Part shown: piece by piece, positions 1-12,240 of the stretch | Position numbering within the stretch: the stretch's first letter is position 1 | Layout: each line of letters begins with the position of its first letter | Source of the DNA: Clarkia xantiana subsp. parviflora | Taxonomy: Eukaryota > Streptophyta > Magnoliopsida > Myrtales > Onagraceae | Direction: 5' to 3' | DNA: 64,000 nt | NCBI GenBank assembly: GCA_036873135.1 | Contig: JAPTYO010000003.1 | Coordinates: forward strand, 22,778,001-22,842,000 | Position numbers and translations under genes: made by a program | The notes under the pieces: generated by a model | Told to the model about the DNA's origin: nothing | What the model saw: only the letters and a program-made list of their open reading frames with translations | Database searches by the model: none

Positions 1-355
1 ATTCATCAACTCACTCACACTCTCAACTTTTTATAAAATCGCCAAATTTCACCACAAACTTGAACATCCAAAATATAGGATTTCTGGTAGAGTGGTATGT
101 ATAATTTCTAGCGATAACTGAGCGGGATTTACCGGCACGGACGTGACCAACTTCTCAGGTGACGAAAGGAAGAGTGTAATGGAGCTCGAATTTAACAGTC
201 GGTTTCGTCAGAATTTACTTATTTAAGGTAATCACAAACACCGAAAAACAACTAAAATAAAACATGTGACTCCCAAAAGCTACAGTTTAATCATAAAATA
301 AGAGAAAACAACATGAGCTAAACTTGAGATACTAAACTAAATAGATTATTAACCC
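1..355. mobile_element. Inverted-repeat element, family A copy 1 (left end outside window)
   Basis: This is the truncated right part of a non-coding inverted-repeat element. The same order of phrases (ACTTGAACAT, GGATTTACYKG, TTCTTAGGTGACG, TTTCGTC) recurs at about 41224-41734 and 52798-53300. The right end reads TTAACCC, matching the end of the 41.2 kb copy. No coding capacity is seen. The family shows long AT-rich terminal inverted repeats, so a non-autonomous DNA transposon is the likeliest explanation. Confidence 0.6.
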
Positions 356-876
356 TCAACTTTAACATATAAATATATCATCATACAACAAAAAGAGAAA
401 TAGAAAAAAAAAAAAATACAAAAAGGAAAAAGCATCGAATCAGATGTGAATATGGTAGGGAAAAGAAAACAAATCGAATATTGACATGGAGAGTAAGTTT
501 GGTCTACTGCAAAATGATAGACAGATGAACAGTACTTGTGTACTCTATAACCATATGGTTACATCATTAACTAGGTATCTTGATTTGAAACACCAAATAT
601 TTTTATGAAATTTAAAAAAAAAAATGCATAATCAGTATTTTATCTCTTGCGATGCACTTAACCTCCTAAAACACTCCTAAAAAAACTAGAAACTATAATA
701 ACTTTTTCTTTGTTTTTAAATTTTTTAAAGAACATTTTGATAAGAGGTGAGGGGATGGATCCCGCCTAGTCAGGATTTAAACCTCTAAATTAGGAGCTTC
801 TTAGCTTGGGTTGAGCCCAATTAGGACACTGTATAGAGAATCTTCTAGTCACTGTATAGAGCCCAATTAACTTGGG
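356..876. other. AT-rich intergenic DNA, no gene seen
   Basis: A-rich tracts and no supported reading frame. Around 760-870 two short phrases are repeated (GAGCCCAATTA, ACTGTATAGAG), which suggests an old repeat fragment. Confidence 0.5.
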
Positions 877-1115
877 CGTATTCCGCTGGAGCGTGGAAAG
901 TTTCAAGCCCGTGACACTTGGATGACCTGAACTCGTTGAAATATAAAAAATTAAACCATGTCATCACCTGTTAACTCGAGTTTTTAAGACAGTTGGACGT
1001 ATTCCGCTGGGAGCGTGGAAAGCTCCAAGCCCGCGACACTTGGATGACCTGAACTCGTTGAAATATAAAAATTAAACCATGTCATCACCTGTTAACTCGA
1101 GTTTTTAAGACAGTT
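877..1115. repeat. Two-copy tandem repeat, period about 121 bp
   Basis: The block that begins CGTATTCCGCTGG and ends in TTTTTAAGACAGTT occurs twice head to tail at a spacing of about 121 bases. The two copies differ only by a few substitutions and short indels. It contains no gene and is probably part of a decayed retroelement. Confidence 0.8.
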
Positions 1116-1926
1116 ATTCAAAGTAGTCTATTTAAATTTTACATCATATTTTGATCATTAATATTTCTCTATTCTCAAGGTATCAGCAAACTTTGAAACA
1201 TTTTTCATTAAAGAATAACGTATTGAATCACTACACCGACGTGGTTACACATTCACCTGTCACTTGTAAAGTTTTAGAGATGAAGTTTGATTAGCATCAT
1301 ACATATAAAGGGAACTATAGACAAGAACAATGAGTATTTCACACTTACATTCCAATTCCTACATCAAACTTTTCCTCCTCTCACCTTCTACCTTCTCTTC
1401 TGCAATAGGCATTTGCTGCTTCTGCATCTATGTATGTATAGTATATGGTATATACACACACAACTACATACAAATACATATGTACATACAAAAAATATCA
1501 TCAACCAACAACAACAAACTAGCTTCCTGCTATCTACAAGATTTGCTCATGCTCCCCGGAAACACGATCCAACCTGCGTTATTTAAAAAAAAACAAATTA
1601 AAAAAACATGGGGTCGTATTTAAACATCATGCAGATATGCAAGAACACGAAGAGCTTTCTCACAGCAGTAGGAACGATAGACATATCCATGAAGAAGATC
1701 GATCTCTTGACTTCTTCTTCTTCATTATCCAAGACTCCATCTCCTATTCACACAGAAGAAACAAAAGCAGCTTCAGGAACTCACAAACTTTATGTCCAAG
1801 CAAAAGAAAGACAAAAGAGCTCAAAGATACCTTCGAGTGCAAGAAACAGATAGAACTCTACAGATAGTCCATCTTTACAAGGCTCTTGAGGGAATGCTAA
1901 TCTGATTTGATCATTGGCTCCATGGA
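1116..1926. other. 3' flank and probable 3' UTR of the histidine kinase gene
   Basis: This stretch lies downstream of the kinase stop codon at 1927-1929, read on the minus strand. Short plus-strand frames here show no family resemblance or codon signature and are taken as chance. The distal end of the 3' UTR cannot be placed by eye. Confidence 0.4.
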
Positions 1927-4900
1927 TCAACTCGATTCAAAGAAGCGTGCCACTGCTGAATAAAGCTGCTCCTCCTCGAATGGTTTGGCCACGTAATCAT
2001 CCATGCCACACTTTGCACATTCTCCACTGCTAGCTTGTATCACATCGGCTGTCATTGCCAATATAGGAGTCCTCCAGTGACCCACATTCCCAGAACTCTC
2101 AATCGTTTCTTCATCAGATGCAATCTTCTCGTTAAATTCCTTCTCAACGGATCGAATCCGTCTCGTCGCCTCAAGCCTGCAGTTTTGTCAAGAGATTCAC
2201 AATCAATCTCCTTACAATATGAATAAGAAAAACTCTTGCTACTTTCAAGTCTTGTATTAACCGTTGCTTCACTTTCAAGGCAAGTTTTGCTTTTTGCTTT
2301 TCACTGGCTGAACTAACACTGTAGATATTCCATCCATGACTATACAGAAAATAAAGAGAGCTAGCAAATTGCAGTAATGTATTAGTTTAGACAGTAAAAT
2401 GCCGCACCCAAAAAAAAAGTTTAGCTAGCAACAAGCACATCAGATGAGATAAACCGTTTTACTAAATTTTCAAAAATTGAGAAAGACCCGTTTTAGTGTC
2501 GGATTAAGTAGTTGAATGGGTTGACAAAGGCTCAAACTTTGTTTTCGGAATTAAATCTTGATCTAGTAGTGAATATGGTCACTTTGAGCCTCTACTTAGT
2601 TTAAGAAAATTCACTATGAACAAAAATTTAACTCAAGAGTGAAAGATTAAGTCATACCCATCCATTCCTGGCATTTGGAGATCCATGAAGCACGCATGGA
2701 AACCGTGCGGTGGATGAAGCATTTCTAGAGCAGCTTTGCCGCTGTCCACACAAGTAACGATCGCTCCATACTTCTTCAAAGCACCTTCGGCAACTCTTCG
2801 GTTAACAATGTTATCATCCACCACCAAGATACTCTTCTCTCTAAGCAGAATTCCTAGGTTGGGCTGTTTTTTCCGATACCCTTGTTTTGTGTTTCCATTT
2901 CCTAGGGCTTCTTGGAAGCATGCAACTAGAACACTTAACCGGAGAGGCATCGTCAATATATTATCGACAAAACCTGCTGATTTGAGCTTGCTTCGTTCAC
3001 TCGGGTTGATGGATGTGGCCATAAGAAAAATCTTCGGAAGATCAACCTTGCTACTCCTCTGCCGTTGGTTTGTAATTAGACGATCCAATCCTGAATGATC
3101 TTGTGTATCCCAAACATCTTTGTGAATAAGAACCATGGCAAAGTCCAAAGATCCGCTGCAAGCCAAATTTTTTAATAATCAACAGCATATCAGTTGATGA
3201 AGTAATTGCCTTAAAGAAAAAACCGAAACCCAGTTCAAAGATGAGAAGTAATGAATAGAGACATGCTTCGAGATTTTGTCCAATCTTACCTTGTACTGCA
3301 AGTCAAGGTGAAATCACAAGCGATATCCACAGAAATCCCCAACCTATGAAGGTGGTACCTCGTCACCTCAGCTCGAACACCCCGTTTATCGATCACCAGA
3401 GCACTTAATCCACGAAGATCCGTCACAACAGGCTCGTTTGCCTCAAGACAATTCCCTCTACATCTTGCCAGAGGAACAGTAAACGAGAAAGTACTCCCTA
3501 GGCTCGGCTCACTCACAAATCCGATTTCTCCACGCATTAGATCGACTAAGCACTTGCTAATGCTCAATCCAATTCCCGTCCCACCATATGTTCTTGACGT
3601 GGAGCTATCGGCTTGCATGAATGGCGTGAATATGCGGCTCTGAGCATCAAACGGTATTCCAACTCCAGTATCTTCAACCGTTACTAGTAATTGAACTGAT
3701 TCATCTTCATCTGATCCACTAAATTTATTGAATTTCTCCCAACTCTTTTGTCTTTCGACCACAGGAAAGCCGCTCAGAGTGTCGTAATTCCTGCCTGATG
3801 CGTCCATGATTAAGCTAAAGTCATGGCTTAGGATTTTGTCCCCGGCACTGGATTGGCCCTGGACTTCTTCTGCTAGATGAACTGACACAAATATATGGCC
3901 TTCTGTTGTGAACTGCAAATCCAGTAACTTGTGTCAAGAAAAACATTTTGTAACAATTGGGATAAAAGGTACAGAAGCAAACTGCAAAAAGGTTGATTTT
4001 GTTTAAAAAAAAATAAACCTTTATTGAATTGCCAACAAGATTGGTTATTATTTGTCGGAAACGACCAGGATCACCAATAACAATTTCAGGCACCTTCTTC
4101 GAAACATACACAGCCAACTGTTCTCAACAGATATATCCACCACATGAACATGTCAGTGCAAGAACGAAAAGTGGTATAGCTAATAAGTGAGCAGAGGGAA
4201 TCATAGGTTCATACCTCAATGTGTTTTTCATTAGATCTGCCTGAAAAGAGGGAGAGTACATTGTCAAGAACAGCACGTGGGTCAAAAGGCACAGTTTCAA
4301 GTTCCAGCCGACCCGATTCAATCTTTGCTTGATCAAGAACTTCATTAATTATTGAGATAAGATCTTTCCCACTTGCATGAGCAGTCTGGGCATAATCCAT
4401 CTGCTTTGCATCGAGATCAGTGTCCATTAGCATTTGCAGCATCCCTGTAAGAAAATTGAAAATTTGATAAGCAATCAATAATATGACCGACCCTCCACTT
4501 TCAAGATGCATATCTAAACTCTGTTCAATTGTACTCACCAAGAACACCATTCATGGGAGTTCTGATCTCATGAGAAACTGTCGCTAGAAACTGCAGAAGG
4601 ACAAAGAACGGTCCATCAGACATTATTTGCTACAATAGATAGATGATTCAACCATGAAAGTGAAATATTATCCAGTTTCGAAAACTACCATCTCACTCAA
4701 ACCAGTGAAACTTAGTATAAAAATGAGATCTTTTTCATATTCTGAAAACTGCTGACTATCTCACTCAATCACTTTTTATTTTCCTTAAAAAAAGTAAGCT
4801 TTTTTCACTTTCTGCAGCAAGAATACCTGTGACTTTGCCACATCTGCAGCTTCCGCGCGACTTTTAAGTTCCGTCATCTCTCGATAATCTTCTTCCACTT

Positions 4901-7900
4901 TTGCAATTCGATTAATAGCTGCATGAAAGATATGGCCAACGAGCAACGTAATGACGAGAAGTCCCACTGATGCATTTATTGCAGTCCATGGCAAAGTTGG
5001 TTTGTGCTTGAACCTGTTATATGCAAACGTTTTCAGTCCAAGAAGGTCTTGAGCAGTGATCTCTATAATTACATTAAAATATATCCAACCTGCAATGCAT
5101 CTCGTGGTTCCTTTGTGGGTCCCCGAAATCAAGGCTGCTAATGTGCACCAGGCCCGTATCAACAACATCATCTCCATACATGTTAATGGGAGAAGATTTA
5201 TTGGTTGTGTCATATACATTCACCACGATTTTTTGTTTGCTTGCTAGTTGGTGTAGGAGCTTCTCAACAAGGGATGGGACATCATATGAAGCGCCAAGAT
5301 ACCTTTTAGAAGTAAGAAGCATAATTTGAATTATTAAATGAATAATTTTTTTTATAAAAAAATAAGATGCTGGAAGAATTTTTAACCTACCCGACTGTAG
5401 CTTCTGCACGCTGCTCGGGTGAAGCATCTGGCGGGAGATGTTTGTTATAGACAGCAAATGTGAGAACAACACCCAGGTGATTCGATTTCAGTAGCTTGAA
5501 TGGAGATGTTAGAACTCCTTTTCCAGATGCCCGAGCTCGCAAAATATTTTCTCGGTCTTCCTATAATCATAAAAATAAATCAATAAGACACTTTATATCA
5601 ACAAATCTAAATGTATACACAAGCACAAGCATCTTTGGATAACAAATTCTTCTTTTTTTCATCTCTATCTCATGTGGTATTTTTAACATAACGTGAAAAA
5701 TGAAAATCAATATTTTAGAGCTCTAAGTGAGTAAATGCGCATATTTGAAAGTAATTCCAAACCCACCTTGCCAGACATCATGTCAATAGAAACAATGTGG
5801 GAGACGGTTTCTTGAGAAAAAATTACGGGTGCATATTCATCTTGTTCGGGCGCAGGATCTAAACTTCCAGGGCTACAATCTTGTACAAGTGTCTGATCAT
5901 CAAACTCCATTTTCCTTATAGTCCAACCGTGCTCTTTCTCAAACTGCTCCCTCTCAGAGTGAACAACTTTCAAAGCATAAGCAACCCCACTAGTAAGCGG
6001 TCTCTCAAAAGCCGTTCTCTCTGTGTATTCACCAAAAGTTTTCTGCAAAAACAAGAGAGAACCAATCAAAATAGCAAATTTAGAGAATTTCTGGTAGTTT
6101 TGACATCACGGGTTTGTATCTTACCTGATCAATAGCTGACGGATGTTTTCCGTGGTGAAAAGTGGAGACAAGAATAGCTAAAGCATGAACATGGTTCATG
6201 CTCACATTAAACTGGTCCTGAAGCATCCGGGCCCGCTCATCGCACATGTTGGACAGTGTCTCTTCTCGCCTCAAAATTATTTTTTCACTCAGATGCCAAT
6301 ATAACCATATGGATGTTGTTACACCAAATAGTACAAACATGACTAGAAGTTTCTTCCGCCACTTCCCAGCACCTTTTGGAGGACTAAGAATTTGATGCTG
6401 TCTTTGCTGCAAAATCAGCTCAGCAGCCGCTGGCTCGGACTGGACTCTGTTTAGGTTTTCGGGTCTTTGTCGATTCAAACAGTAGTGAAGAGGAAGTTTG
6501 CAGATTATGAGGATTGCAGCAACAATCCACCAACATTTTCTGACTAAACAGAAGGAAGAAGCTTCACATGGTCCATCTTTCTCTCTTCCTCTAGCTTGGT
6601 TGATCTCCTACATTCGAAAAATATATTCTTGATACTTCAGGACAAAGTAATCATTTTTCATCAGTAAAAAGAGAGACGGTTTCTCATTTTCGATTAAAAA
6701 AAAACACTACAAGGTCAAAGCTGTAATGTTACACTAACAGGTAATTGAACTATTATTTTTCATGGACTTGTGATTTGTAAATGTGAAGTTTGGAATTTGT
6801 ATGTCAAAGTGAAAATATGATAAGGTGCATTTTTTTTTATCATTTCATAGTTTTCATATACGTTTCGACGGAAAAGTGCCACTTTTTTATTTTTCTTTAG
6901 CCTTATCCTGTATCCATGTCCGTGTCAAAATAACTCAGGCATGTTTAGAACTGATCCCTCTGACCAAGACATGGTTAGTGACACGCCAAAATGGGTGACA
7001 AGACACGAAATGCCGGCAAGTTGTTATTACAGTGCAAATGCTGGGTGTAACTAAAATTTTCCCCAGATTCACATTGAAAGGAAACAACACGAAACTTTAT
7101 GTTCCGTATGTTTTCAAGATTCAACATTTCCACCAAAATTTCCTTCCATGTCATGGAACTAGCTAGCATTAGACCCTTCTGCATACCTTTGAAATGCAGA
7201 AATTACCGGGTGATGATGATGTTTCGCAAAGTGAAACAAGTGACCTCAACCGGTCTTCCAGCTTTGACACGTGATAAGTATCAGTAGCTTCATTATTCTG
7301 TATAGGGCACTGATCTAATAGTCCTGGATCACTGGTAACCAATATATTGTGCTTCAGATGTCTGCCTTTCTCTGAACAGAAAACTTCTAGTGCACAACCA
7401 TAACCATTGCCTGATAGATTCTCCTCTCTTGTACATATTATTGATGCCACCTGCAGCAAACAAAAACTCATCCATTTTTCACATAATAATAATAATAATT
7501 TTAGCAGATGCCAGACCAAATCCAAACAACACACAGTAATCTACACACAACAAGTTCAGGAAATGATAGTCAAAGAAATCAAGAATCTACAATTTACACC
7601 CAAAATGATGCTAGGTATAGAGATTTCAGGGAAAATTCAAGAATAAGCAAGTCAAATTCAACAAAATAAAAGATAATAGCAGGTAAAAATGGATTAGTAC
7701 TGTACCTGTTCATATTCAGCGAACAGGGAAGCCAAAGCATGAATTTCACTATTGCTGACATTGAAATGCTCTACTTCCTTACCAAAGTCGCACTTTCCAG
7801 CCAAAAAGTTGTTGATATCTCCGTAACTCATCAAAGACCACCAACCAACCCCAATTGAAGCAATGAGTAGAAGCCATACATAGAAAAGCTTCCTTCTCCA

Positions 7901-8077
7901 CTTCCTCGAGCAGTTAGGAACTGCAGAAGGCTCCTTCGCCTTCTTAATGAACTTGTAGTTTCCGGGCAGTTTGCCGTTTGATAATCTGCGGCTGCTGGAC
8001 GACATCGCCACCGTAACCCACCGACAGATTTTCAAGAACAGCCTCGGAAGATGTCCAGAAAATGGAGGAAAACTCAT
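1927..8077 (-). CDS. AHK2: AHK2-type cytokinin receptor hybrid histidine kinase (13 coding exons)
   Basis: This is a membrane hybrid histidine kinase that binds cytokinin with its CHASE domain and passes phosphate His to Asp to phosphotransfer proteins. Exons on the minus strand: 7706-8077, 7187-7450, 6125-6607, 5767-6042, 5391-5560, 5090-5302, 4827-5013, 4539-4590, 4215-4444, 4019-4117, 3290-3912, 2658-3155, 1927-2176. They sum to 3717 bp (1238 residues; Arabidopsis AHK2 is about 1180) with consistent phases and GT-AG borders. Membrane segments lie near residues 65-82, 238-252, 300-318 and just after CHASE (about 330-590). The phosphoacceptor is H662 in [10 protein letters not shown]. ATPase boxes are [17 protein letters not shown] and GGTGIGLSI. 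The final receiver has VVDDN, D1148 in FMDLQMP, and K1220 in YVAKPF. A receiver-like domain without an obvious acceptor Asp lies between them. The extended N-terminus with [10 protein letters not shown] marks the AHK2 branch rather than AHK3 or AHK4. The first ATG (8077) is preferred because its N-terminus resembles other plant AHK2 proteins; an in-frame ATG at about 8005 is the alternative. All key residues are intact. Confidence 0.95.
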
Positions 8078-8560
8078 TAAACTGAGGGACCGAGTAAAAT
8101 TTCTGGATCTTTGCCGAAATTACTCAGTTCTTGATCCAGAGCTCGAAAGTCTCATCAAAGCAGGCCTCTTTTACGAAGAAGACGAAGATTGGGGGAAATG
8201 ATAATCATTACAAACCATCAAGTTGTACTGGAACCCTCCTCCAGCTATTGATTCTGCAACTTGTGATGTGAGGGAATCGTTTGTGAGGTAAGAAAAAATT
8301 GACCTTTTGCTGTTGGGCGGTTCTTTCTCGCTACTCATGGCACTGCGGAGGAAAACCAAGAAGCATCAAGTTCGCATCTTTTTCGTCAATCCTCTTCAAG
8401 AACTCTCTCTTTGGGATGGATGTGGATTATCCAACTTTGCTTTAAGCAAAACCAGCTTCTCTCTCTCTCTGAGTTGGGTGGTGTTGTCCAGCAGTTGATG
8501 TTGAGGCTGGGGTGCATCATTGCCTCATCATCTAGTGGGGAGTGGGGAGGTTAAGCATAA
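8078..8560 (-). other. Probable 5' leader and proximal promoter of AHK2-like gene
   Basis: This region lies upstream of the kinase start. It has a GA-repeat run on the minus strand near 8458-8475, typical of plant leaders, and a possible upstream reading frame (separate entry). The transcription start and any leader intron cannot be fixed by eye. Confidence 0.4.
8171..8338 (-). other. Candidate upstream ORF (55 codons) before AHK2-like CDS
   Basis: A frame starting MSSEKEPPNSKRS and ending in a run of serines lies 93 bp upstream of the predicted kinase start. If the leader is transcribed unspliced it would be an upstream ORF that could dampen receptor translation. Whether this DNA is in the mature leader is not visible, and no conservation can be tested here. 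Confidence 0.3.
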
Positions 8561-8617
8561 GCAAACAAAATAGAAAAACTTAATATAACCCAATAGATAT
8601 TTAAATTCCATTTTTTT

Positions 8618-8659
8618 AACTCATGTTCATACCTGGCCCAAAAAAAACTCATGTTCATA
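8618..8659 (+). repeat. Short A-tailed insert with 14-bp direct repeats
   Basis: AACTCATGTTCATA occurs at 8618-8631 and again at 8646-8659. Between them is only CCTGGCCC followed by A residues. This has the form of a target-site duplication around an extremely 5'-truncated retroposon. Confidence 0.5.
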
Positions 8660-8812
8660 ATTTATATTTATTTAATCTCAACATATTTGGTTTTACTTTT
8701 AACAAATAAACTTCCGACCTGAAAAAGTAAGCTTAAAATATATTTATTTCTTTTCATCCACGGGGTATTTAATGAGAGACTTAACAAAAACAATATCATA
8801 TTTATGAGAACT

Positions 8813-9100
8813 TATTCTATGATAAATCTTTCGAGGGTGAAATTTTTAGTGAAAAATCTATAAAAAGTTGTCAATGGTAAATCTTTAAATGGTGAAATTT
8901 TAGTGAAAAATTTATAAAAAGTTGTCAATGGTAAATCTTTAAATGGTGAAATTTTAGTGAAAAATTTATAAAAAGTTGTCAAGTAACACATGTCAAGTAA
9001 TTATTGTTCATAAAATGGAAAAATAATGTTGTTATGCATTGCCATGTGGACCTAGAAGTGCTTTCTATGAATTTTTCACAGTTTTTTTCACATATTCTAA
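8813..9100. mobile_element. MITE-like element with internal 54-bp tandem repeat
   Basis: Ends pair imperfectly: GGTGAAATTTTTAGTGAAAAATC on the left and GAATTTTTCACAGTTTTTTTCAC on the right. A unit of about 54 bp (GGTAAATCTTT...AAAAGTTGTCAAT) is present three times in tandem at about 8820-8985. A second member of the family lies in the opposite orientation at 31255-31424 and lacks the triplication. Non-coding. Confidence 0.65.
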
Positions 9101-9956
9101 CATCACCCTTGGATTTATTGCGGCTTTGACATCTTACCTCTCAAACTAATAAATTCGTACAACATGGTAAGTGAGAGAATGAGAAAATACACATAACATG
9201 AATTTATTGATTCTAGGGGTATCATATTAGCCCAACGTGGTAAATCTTGTCCATAAAATAATTTCTCCACATTTGATATACTTACTTATCATCATTATAA
9301 TAATTTATTATTTTTATGTAGTTGGTTAATGTAAGAATATTCATAATTTATAATCTCAATTCATATCTCACTTTGTGATATGTGGTGGTGTTAACTAATC
9401 AAAAATAAAAGTATCTAGAAAGTATCTATGACTATTTCAATGGTGTTTATATGTTCAACTTCTATTTTTTTTATTCACATCTCTCAAACTTTTATAAATA
9501 AAAAGTAAGAAATATGTAAATTAAAAATTGATGCATTATGGATGCTCTAAGTACTAACTAGCACAATATAGTTTTTCTTATTCCTTTCCCTACATTTTGT
9601 TTCTCTTTTGCTTTGTAATGGTTGAAAGTGATAGGTGCATTCAGAATAACATCACTAGGGTATTGGTTTTTTTTTTTGTTAAATAACTATATAAATAAAT
9701 ATACAAAAGAGGTTACAAACAAAACAAGCCTAAAAAGATAAGCTAGAGGACCATTGGTTCCTCATCCAGAGCTTATGCATTATTTAATTGTTCATCATTC
9801 CATTACAGCAGAGAATCCAAGTTCTGATCTTTTGTTAAACTTTCCTTCCTATAACATGATCTATTTCATGCATACAACAAACAGTTAGCTTAGTTCAGTG
9901 TATAAACTCTTTCTGCCTTATATAAAAATAGTAATAATATACAGGTACAACTACAA
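9101..9956. other. AT-rich intergenic DNA, no gene seen
   Basis: No frame, RNA gene or clear repeat border is recognised in this stretch. Confidence 0.45.
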
Positions 9957-10450
9957 CAGTGGCGTATTCAGGAAATTCTAACGGGTACATTATGTAAAAA
10001 AATTGTAAAAATTTAACATATTTTTGTAGAAAAATTATATAAAAATACAACATGTTTTAAAAGGTAGAGCGTTCAAACGGTGATTATTGGTACTCTCTTT
10101 AATTATTTATTCAAAATTATCGTTAAATAAATTTCTAACGTACAAAATTAACTGAGTCGATTATAAAAGTTCACAACTAAGCATTAATGTTTATATAAAA
10201 GTTACAATTGAGTCAAATCGGATCAGAACCGATTGTGGATCAGTTGAGTACCAATCGATTCGGAACACTATTGTAACACAATAAGTTATTAGGTCTTGAT
10301 TTATATATTTTTAAAATAATATTTGGTTAATTATGTGAATTTAAAATGTATTTGGCGACAATTTTGAACAGGTGGTTGAAAGAAATCAATTAACATTGTT
10401 TTAAAACATGTCGTACATTTTAAAATATATATATTGTTACAAAAAAACGT
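9957..10450. mobile_element. hAT-like element fragment, related to the one at 54777-55947
   Basis: It starts CAGTGGCGTATTC, a close match to the CAGTGGCGGATGC terminus of the 54.8 kb element. Inside it shares ordered phrases (CAACATGTTT, TACAAAATTAAC, GTTTTAAAACATG) in the same orientation. The opposite end was not found, so the copy appears truncated near 10450. Confidence 0.5.
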
Positions 10451-10522
10451 CTTTTTCCAAACATTAAATTAGAGTAACTACATTCACGGTGTATCAAAAG
10501 AGATGAATAATAAAATGGTCAA

Positions 10523-11328
10523 TAACCTGGGAGATGTCTGAAGTTTGGGCCATGTGAATTTGAGAGGTCTGAAGTTTGAATTGGTATAATAGAGGTCTGG
10601 AGTTTCGACTTGTAGTTAATAGAGGTCTCCGTTAGTTTTTTCCGTTAAAATTAACGGAAATTGGTCATGTGCTTGACATGTGACCAGAAATAAAATTAAA
10701 TTCTAAAAATGCCCTTCTTTCACCTCACATGCTTGAATGAAAAGACAAAAATGCCCTTAATGCCACCACCAACTCCGGCGACCACCACCCAACTCCGGCA
10801 ATCACCACTCAGCTCCGGCGACCGCCACCCAACTCCGGGGAGCACCACCCAGCTCCGACGACCACCACCCAACTCCGGCGACCACAACCGCGGCCCTAGG
10901 TCGGAGCCACAGAGCTCCGATTGGAGCTTTGTGGCTCCAATGTGGGCCCAATCGGGGCCGATGGCTTCGATTTGGGCCCAATCGGGGCCGTGGTGGCGGT
11001 CGTCGGAGTTGGGTGGGGTCGCCGGACTGTGAGTGGTGGTCGCCGGAGTTGGGTGGTGGTCACCGGAGTTGGGTGGTGGCCGGCAGGAGCCGTGGTGGTG
11101 GCCGGAGTTGGGTTATTTTTTAATTAGTGAAAGAGATATTTTTTGTCATTTCATGTTCCATCAATTAAACTTTTAATTTGTTTAAAATATTAAATGAGTA
11201 AATCTGACATTTCACGTGGTTCTGTTAAATTTGACGGAAAATTTGGACGGAAAATCTCAAATTTACAAAGTCGAAACTTCAGACATCTCAAATTCACATG
11301 ACCCAAACTTCAGACCCTTCCCAGGTTA
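10523..11328. mobile_element. Long inverted-repeat (foldback) element with GC-rich core
   Basis: The left arm TAACCTGGGAGATGTCTGAAG is the inverse complement of the right arm CTTCAGACCCTTCCCAGGTTA with few mismatches, and pairing continues inward past 60 bp. The middle (about 10760-11110) is strikingly GC-rich and built from short runs such as CTCCGGCGACCACCACCC. A related element lies at 49659-50375. No transposase is present. The frames through the core give Pro/Gly/Ser-rich low-complexity peptides and are not called as genes. Confidence 0.75.
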
Positions 11329-12240
11329 GAATAAAACTTACAACCATACTCTTTCAAGTCAAAAGACCAACAACTTAAAATTGATGAATTTTTTTCCGAA
11401 TAGATTGAATGATAGTGTGTTACAAAATAATTACGAGGTCTTATAAAATAATAATCGTATATTAATATCTTAAAGAAAATAATAGGAGTCTTATACTAAA
11501 ATAATAGGGGTCTTACGCCAAAAATAATGGAAGTCTCAATGTTTTATACAAAAAAAAAATGATTCTGACGCCAAAATAATGGGATCTAAGTATTTTACAC
11601 AAAATAATAAAACATTTCACCAAAATAATAGGGGTTTGGAGTATTTTCCTTAAAAAATGAACTTAGAATTTTAATAAAAATATTCAATAATTGAGTTTAT
11701 CACCCATTTTTTACATGAGTACACCAGTCGCCAGTGAACAATAGACTCATCTAGGTAGGGATAGAAGTTTTAATAACGCGGTAGGACTTGAATAAATAAT
11801 AATAATTCAAACACATATTTAACCGAATTTTGTTCATATTCAGTGTAAGAGTACATAGAAACTACTCGAGACGATACATTCTGTATATATAAAATATTTT
11901 TAACACAGCTACATTACAAGTGTGCATGTGATGTTGGTTGTTTTTTATGGTTACTGGTCGTGTTTTAAGTTAGATAATAATTGTATAAAAATAAAATAAA
12001 TCTCGGGTTGTGAAAAAATTGGCACTCTATATATTATGTATTTATTCTGGCAAAATTTTAGTTCTGAAAATTGTGATTTTCTCCATACTATAGAGTTTGA
12101 CCATAGCAAAGAGATAAAAGGTAATGATGATTAATTTGACCCTAATAGCAAATGTCAATAATTATCAACTCCTTCTGCTTGGTTAATGATGATGACTACT
12201 GCAAAAGGGAGAAAACATTGTTTTGTAAAACAAACACCTT
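11329..12240. other. AT-rich intergenic DNA, no gene seen
   Basis: Several short phrases with CCAAAATAATAGGGGTCTTA are repeated around 11460-11640, suggesting a decayed low-complexity repeat. Nothing else is supported. Confidence 0.45.

Noticed and set aside
2736..3098. 120-codon plus-strand frame opposite the kinase
   Set aside because: It lies entirely antisense to the receiver-domain exon, whose minus-strand frame has strong family motifs. It is a shadow frame.
10709..11127. Overlapping plus-strand frames rich in Pro, Gly and Trp
   Set aside because: They are translations of the GC-rich repetitive core of a foldback element, with no domain and with several frames equally open.
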